64,000 bases of DNA from Artemia franciscana (taxonomy: Eukaryota; Arthropoda; Branchiopoda; Anostraca; Artemiidae). The notes beneath the pieces are model-generated. The model saw nothing but the letters and a program-made list of their open reading frames with translations. It did not search any database and was not told where the DNA came from. Shown here one piece after another: positions 59,301 to 64,000 of the stretch (its first letter is position 1; every line of letters starts with the position of its first letter). The translations under genes and the position numbers were made by a program. Location of the stretch: the NCBI RefSeq assembly GCF_032884065.1, contig NC_088867.1, positions 48,052,857-48,116,856 on the forward strand. The letters run 5' to 3'.

Positions 59301-60200
59301 TTTCAGGACAGTTTAATATCCAGACACATTGAAATATTGTATGGGAGATAACCATATCTATCATTTGTCAGACACAAAACAAAAACTTGTTATCTGCTAA
59401 GGCAATCTAACAAAATCTAAATTATGGAAATTTCAAACTAATTCAGAAAGTAAAATTTTCCAACACAGTTTTAATGTCTGAACACATTGAAATATTGTAT
59501 TAGAGATAGCTGTATTTTCCATTTTCAAGAAACAAAGCAAAACTTATTGTCTACTTAGGCAAGCAAACAAAATCAAAATTCTGAAATCTTAAAACTAATT
59601 CAGAAACTGCCATTTTTCAGGACAGTTTAATATCTAAACACATTGAAATATTGTATGGGAGATAACCATATTTTTCATTTGCAAGACACAAAACAAAACT
59701 TGTTATCTGCTTGGGCAATCTAACAAAATCTATATTATGGAAATTTCAAGCTAATTCAGAAAGTAAAATTCTTCAACACAGTTTTAATGTCTGAACACAC
59801 TGAAATATTGTATTGGAGATAACTATATTTTCCATTTTCAAGAAACAAAGCAAAACGTATTGTCTACTTAGTCAAGAAACAACAGAACTTATTGTGTACT
59901 TAGGCAAGCAAACAAAATCAAAATTATGGAATTTTCAAACTAATTCAGAAAGTACAAGTTTTCAGGACAGTTTAATATCTAAACAAATTGAAATATTGTG
60001 TGGGAGATAACCATATTTTTCATTTTCTAGACACAAAACAAAACTTATTGTCTGCTTAGGAAAGCTAGCAACATCTAAATTATAAAATTTTAAACTAATT
60101 CAGAAAGTACATTTTTTACCAAAGTTTAATATAAGAACGCATTGAAATGTTGTATGGTAGATAAACATTTGTTTTCATTTTCAAGAACCAAAACAAAACA
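56380..60200 (+). repeat. 3.8-kb satellite with about 170-bp monomers and about 345-bp dimeric higher-order units
   Basis: Monomer landmarks are 'aacttattgtctacttaggc' (type A) or 'aacttgttatctgcttaggc' (type B), then 'aactaattcagaaag', 'tttttcaacacagttttaat' or 'tttttcaggacagtttaata', 'cacattgaaatattgtat' and 'ggagataac'. Type-B positions near 57010, 57350, 57850, 58198, 58545 and 58885 give a repeat of about 340-350 bp. Several A monomers carry an extra 28-bp direct duplication ('caagaaacaacaaaacttat'). The outermost units (56.4-56.8 and 59.9-60.2 kb) are the most diverged, as expected for a homogenised array. Confidence 0.9.
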
Positions 60201-60657
60201 TTTCGTAAGTACTGACAAATATAATTTCCCAACAATTCATAAAAAAATATTTTCGATCTGTTCAAACATTATATATGGACAAAACATTTTTTTCACTTTA
60301 TTTTATTGTGCGATTGAGTCTTGTTCCAAAGATACTTAAGTCTTCACAATACCATAAAATAAGTGACAGACCTGTAACTGAAATTTATCTTAAAAAGCTC
60401 TTTCTTTAATCGAAATCAGAGTAATTCAGGTAGGAACACGAGCCACAAATTTATTTTTGTTCACTGATCCATGGTTCTCGTTTCTTTAGCCTTTTGATTA
60501 TTTTTACCCTTTTCTTCTTTTTGAGAAAACTAAATGAAACAAATGAGAACTATTTATGCCTTGCTTTCTTACGTAAATTTTTGACTACTTAAAAATCCTA
60601 ATTACAGTGCATTTCAGTTTTGCACAACATAAACTTTTGTTTCCTTTGAGATTATAG

Positions 60658-60801
60658 ATTGAAGAGGAAATTTTATCAGAAGATAGAGATTTGCCTGTTT
60701 CACCTCTTATGGTTCCACATTGGTCATTAGATGCAAAGACATGTTTCACTTTTAAAACAAACGGAACTGCCAGAAAAGATTACAGACATCTAAAGGGGTA
60801 A
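60658..60801 (+). CDS. possible exon, unknown protein
   Basis: Acceptor-like 'gtttcctttgagattatag' ends at 60657. An open frame then reads 'IEEEILSEDRDLPVSPLMVP', 'HWSLDAKTCFTFKTNGTA' and 'RKDYRHLKG', ending either at TAA (60799-60801) or at a donor 'ggg|gtaatt' (60797/60798). The peptide looks protein-like but no family is recognised. It is on the plus strand, opposite to zinc-finger gene 2, and within DNA absent from the gene-1 copy of the segment. Ab initio only. Confidence 0.25.
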   Translation: MEEEILSEDRDLPVSPLMVPHWSLDAKTCFTFKTNGTARKDYRHLKG

Positions 60802-60914
60802 TTTAAATAGAAGAATTAGCCAACGTGGAACAGTTTTTATTTTTTCTCAAGTTTTTTTCTTTAAATAAAACCACTATTGTTCCGAAGTTCTTGCTGTAGT
60901 CTACAAATTGAGAG

Positions 60915-61680
60915 GCTTTTTCTGGAATAGGTTGTTAGATGCTAATTTAGAGCCGACTTAAATGCAAATACTCTTTTGCACATCTCACATTTGAATGGTT
61001 TCTCCCCTGTGTGCATTCTTTAGGAAGAGCCGTATTGGTACCGGCCAGCCTAGTGGCCTTAAACTGCTGGGGACAGGTAGCTCAGGTACTTGCACTTCCC
61101 ACAATCAATAACAGTGTATTATTGTTCATAATTGCATATATTCATGGTTTGCAGACTGGAGGAGAATAGTGCTTTCAGTGGCTAGTTATTCTGGAGAAGA
61201 AGTCAAAGAGGTGAAAGGACTTGTTGCGAGTCCATATACCTCCCTACAATTTTTGGAACTGGATTCTTTGTGAATGTTCAAATGGTTCAGTAAAGGTACG
61301 TCTTGGATAAATCATCTTTTAAACAGTTTCTCATTTTTATCAACTCTTTGGAGCTCATTCAAATATGTTGATGTTGACAAGAATTTCTTATATACATCAC
61401 ATTTGTTACATTCAAGCAAATTTGTAAAACTACTTTTCATAGGATGATGATGAAATTAGTAAATAGACTAAACACATGAAAAAAAAAATTCAAAGTATTA
61501 CTAATCGGTTGCAAGAATAATAGCCATAAACCAATGAGGATAAAACTTGTATTACAAAATTGTCCTAAACTCCAACAAACATCACATATGATAGGTTTCT
61601 CACATGTACACTCACATGTATATGTGCATTCAAACTGCAAGATTGCGAAAACACATCTCAGATAAACAACATTTCAATGA
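60915..61680 (-). pseudogene. decayed 3' zinc-finger relics of gene 2
   Basis: Minus-strand remnants: a fairly good half-finger 'RMHTGEKPFKCEMCKRVFAF' then 'KSALN' and stop (about 61016-60942); 'CDVYKKFLSTSTYLNELQRV' (about 61400-61330); and a broken unit with 'EKPIICDVC' (about 61600-61575). About 300 bp (61022-61315) of unrelated sequence separates the first two. They correspond to the relics beside gene 1. Confidence 0.7.
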
Positions 61681-63239
61681 CTAATGACCCGTGTGCACTC
61701 TTTGGTGCTGGTTTAAACTTCCTGCTTGAGAAAAGGTCTTGTCACATACATGACACTTAAACGGTTTCTCACCCGTATGAATTCTTTGGTGCTTGTACAA
61801 ATTTCCTGTTTGAGAAAACGTCTTGTCACACACTTCACATTTAAACGGTTTTTCACCTTTATGAATTCTTTGATGTTCGTTCAAATTTGAGGAATAAGAA
61901 AAGGTCTTGTCACATACATCACATTTAAACGGTTTCTCACCCGTATGCTTTCTATGGTGCCGGTTCAAATGTGATAATTGAGAAAAGGTTTGGTCACAAA
62001 CATCACACTTAAATGGTTTATTACCTGTATGGATTCTTTGGTGCCGATTCAAATACAGCATTTTTGAAAATATCTTATCACACACATCACATTTAAACGG
62101 TTTTTCTTCCGTATGCATTCTTTTGTGCTTGTTCATATTCCCTATTTGAGAAAAAGTTTGGTCACAAACATCACACTTAAACGGTTTTTCACCTGTATGC
62201 AGTCTTTGATGTATAGTCAAACAGAAAACCTGCGAAAAACGCTTCTCACAAACATCACACTTAAACGGTTTTTCACCCGTATGCACTCTTTGATGTTTGT
62301 TTAAAGTGTCAGAGCGAGAAAACGTCTTGTCACATACATCACATTTAAACGGTTTCTCACCGGTATGCATTTTTTGGTGTTTATTTAAACGTGGTGCTTG
62401 AGAAAAGGTTTGGTCACAAACATCACACTTGAACAATTTTTCACGCGTATGCAACCTTTTATGTGAGTTTAGATTTTGTACCTGAGAGAACGTCTTGTTG
62501 CATTCGTCACATTTAAAAGGCTTCTCACCCGTGTGCAGTCTTTGGTGCTGGTTCAAATTTGCAGCTTCAGAAAACATCTTGTCACACACATCGCATTTAA
62601 AAGGTTTCTCACCCGTATGAATCCTTTTGTGCTTGTACAAATTTCCTGCTTGAGAAAAGGGTTGGTCACAAACGTCACACTTAAACGGTTTTTCACCTGT
62701 ATGCAGTCTTTGATGTGTATTCAAACTGAAAACTTGCGAAAAACGCTTCTCACAAACATCACACTTAAATGGTTTTTCACCCGTATGCACTCTTTGATGT
62801 TTGTTCAAAGTATCAGTGCGAGAAAACGTCTTGTCACATACATCACATTTAAACGGCTTCTCACCCGTATGCATTCTTTGGTGTTTGTTCAAATGACCTG
62901 CTTGAGAAAAGGTCTTGTTACATTCATCACATTCAAACGGCTTCTCACCAGTATGCACTCTTTGGTGCTGGTTCAAATCCTGCATTCGAGAAAATATCTT
63001 GTCACATACCTCACATCTATAGGTTTTTTTTTCTTTATGAGTTGTTTGCCATCTTTCCGATTTTTTATACTCTTTACTTTGCGGGCAATTTTTCGAAACA
63101 GTTTTCTGATTTTCTAAACCTTTTCCTTCAGACTCCGATGTACATACACTTGAAAAACCATTCGTAGGTGGATTATTTGAAACAAATAGTGACGTATTTC
63201 CCTGTAAGTGTAGTCCAGACACGTGTGGTGAAAATTGAC
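61681..63239 (-). CDS. C2H2 zinc-finger gene 2, 16-finger exon (5' exons outside window)
   Basis: The exon opens at an acceptor ('acttaaattttag', AG at 63241-63240) in phase 1, homologous to that of gene 1. The start reads '(G)QFSPHVSGLHLQGNTSLF', then a Ser/Lys-rich linker of about 55 residues. Sixteen consecutive canonical C2H2 fingers follow (C-x2-C-x12-H-x3-H) with TGEKPFKC linkers; four linkers deviate (TREKLFKC, TEEKPFKC, TGNKPFKC, KGEKPFKC). The protein ends six residues or fewer after the last His ('VHTGH', TAG at 61681). About 519 residues are encoded here, with no internal stop. Fingers 3-5 (RTDT, QVFS, QAGN helix starts) are near-copies of fingers 9-11 (RSDT, QVFC, QIGN), showing a six-finger internal duplication. 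The family acts as nuclear sequence-specific DNA-binding proteins; target unknown. There is no effector domain in this exon; one may be encoded beyond 64 kb. Internal ATG use is not supported, since the GTG at 63222 is mid-exon. Confidence 0.9.
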
Positions 63240-63747
63240 CTAAAATTTAAGTATATAGAGTTAAGAAAAAACTAATAAAACGGAAAAACCAAAATTCAAA
63301 AAAAAACGAAAAAAACATCTTTCAACATGTTCTAAAAGTTTAGAGAGTTTGAAAAAACGAATAAAACAAAATATCGTAATTCAAAAAATCAAAAAAAAAA
63401 AAAAAATCATCCAATATTTTCAGTCTACAGAGTAAAAAAAAAAAAGTAAACCTTTCGTTATCATTTAACGACTAATTTTATTTTCGAACCCTCGTGGTGA
63501 TACTTAGATTAATTTTTAAAATTATTTATTCTAAAGCAGGAGAAGAAAAATTAAACCTTAAGCGATCAAGAAGTATACCGAGGGGTAAATCAAACCATTA
63601 GCGAAAGATAGGAAACATTACAATATTATTAGGAATTACTGTAACTAGAATACACATCATATATTGAAGGTAATTTCTTGGGGTAGCCTTAAAGCTTTGG
63701 ATTAAAAAAACGACAAAAGTCACGTTCTCCTCAGGTCTTAAATATAC
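63240..63747 (-). other. intron/upstream DNA shared with zinc-finger gene 1
   Basis: 63465-63735 aligns with 23724-24028: 'cgactaattttattttcgaa' with 'cgactatttttatttttgat', 'aaaccttaagcgatcaagaa' with 'aaaccttaaaggatcaaaaa', 'ggggtaaatc' in both, and 'cacatcatat' in both. Noncoding homology confirms segmental rather than retro-duplication. Confidence 0.7.
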
Positions 63748-63911
63748 CAGTTCAAATAGAGATATATCCTTTTATTAAACAGTGGAAAGCAATGACAAAA
63801 AATTCCGGATATTTAGGACACCTAATCAGTGACACCGTCATCAACAAATATCTGATATTTTTTTCCTTGTTTTTCACTGTCTATTAAAAGGATTTATCCT
63901 ACTTGAACTAT
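63748..63911 (+). mobile_element. small foldback MITE-Z, copy 3, upstream of zinc-finger gene 2 exon
   Basis: Inverted arms 'cagttcaaatagagatatat' ... 'tccggatattt' and 'aaatatctgatattttt' ... 'ggatttatcctacttgaac'. The loop 'taatcagtgacaccgtcatc' matches the copies at 24031 and 14250. Confidence 0.8.
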
Positions 63912-64000
63912 TATTTGTACGACCTGACGTTTTATTTTAGATCCAATAGGACTCACTATGTTCTTCTAGCTTCAGTCTAGCTTTTAGGCAGTTTGTATCA

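Noticed and set aside
56380-60200. CRISPR-like regular repeats
   Set aside because: Repeats are about 170 bp, contiguous and degenerate with no unique spacers; the DNA is eukaryotic. It is a satellite.
62113-63117. Plus-strand open frames opposite zinc-finger gene 2 (for example 213 codons at 62476-63117)
   Set aside because: Antisense shadow of the 84-bp finger repeat; the same 'LVLVQ...TYITFKRLLTRMHS' pattern is the complement of the C2H2 unit.

Overview
This is AT-rich eukaryotic (animal) DNA dominated by repeats and transposable-element debris. There are no operons, Shine-Dalgarno-spaced ORFs or compact intergenic regions. Protein relics are split by plausible GT-AG introns, and the recognisable families are animal ones: TGEKPF-linker C2H2 zinc fingers, an RTE-like LINE, a second LINE with a C-terminal zinc knuckle, piggyBac and ankyrin. 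The dispersed repeat built around 'caagtttcatcccgatc' reminds me of brine shrimp (Artemia) genomic sequence. That assignment is from memory and unverified; an arthropod, probably a crustacean, is the safest statement.

Layout: 0-1.7 kb is one end of a tandem-array mobile element that I read as Helentron/HINE-like. 2.7-3.3 kb is a 5'-truncated RTE-like LINE. 4-8.7 kb is repeats. 9.2-9.9 kb is a dead piggyBac transposase. 10.5-14.7 kb is a roughly 4-kb minisatellite. 14.7-16.2 kb is a second tandem array, and 17.3-17.9 kb is a CpG-rich minisatellite. 18-21 kb has two possible exons. 22.1-28.1 kb (minus) is zinc-finger gene 1, with an upstream coding exon at 27963-28133 and a 4.3-kb intron full of foldback elements. 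29.9-37.3 kb is a head-to-head pair of HINE-like elements around a decayed RTE LINE and a (TA)n tract. 40997-51878 looks like a single 10.9-kb foldback insertion whose empty-site relative lies at about 7.37 kb. 54.2-55.9 kb is another HINE-like copy, then an ankyrin relic, a 3.8-kb satellite (56.4-60.2 kb), and zinc-finger gene 2 (61.7-63.2 kb, minus), whose 5' exons lie beyond the window.

How the parts relate: the two zinc-finger genes are products of one segmental duplication. Their splice acceptors, first coding residues, upstream noncoding DNA (including the same small foldback MITE) and decayed 3' finger relics all align. Gene 2 kept an open 16-finger exon; gene 1 carries a one-base frameshift and is probably a pseudogene or a truncated protein. 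The satellite block sits inside the gene-2 copy of the duplicated segment. The clearest structural novelties are the 10.9-kb foldback element, the HINE-like arrays and the satellite invasion of the zinc-finger duplication. I see no RNA gene, CRISPR array or complete single-copy gene.
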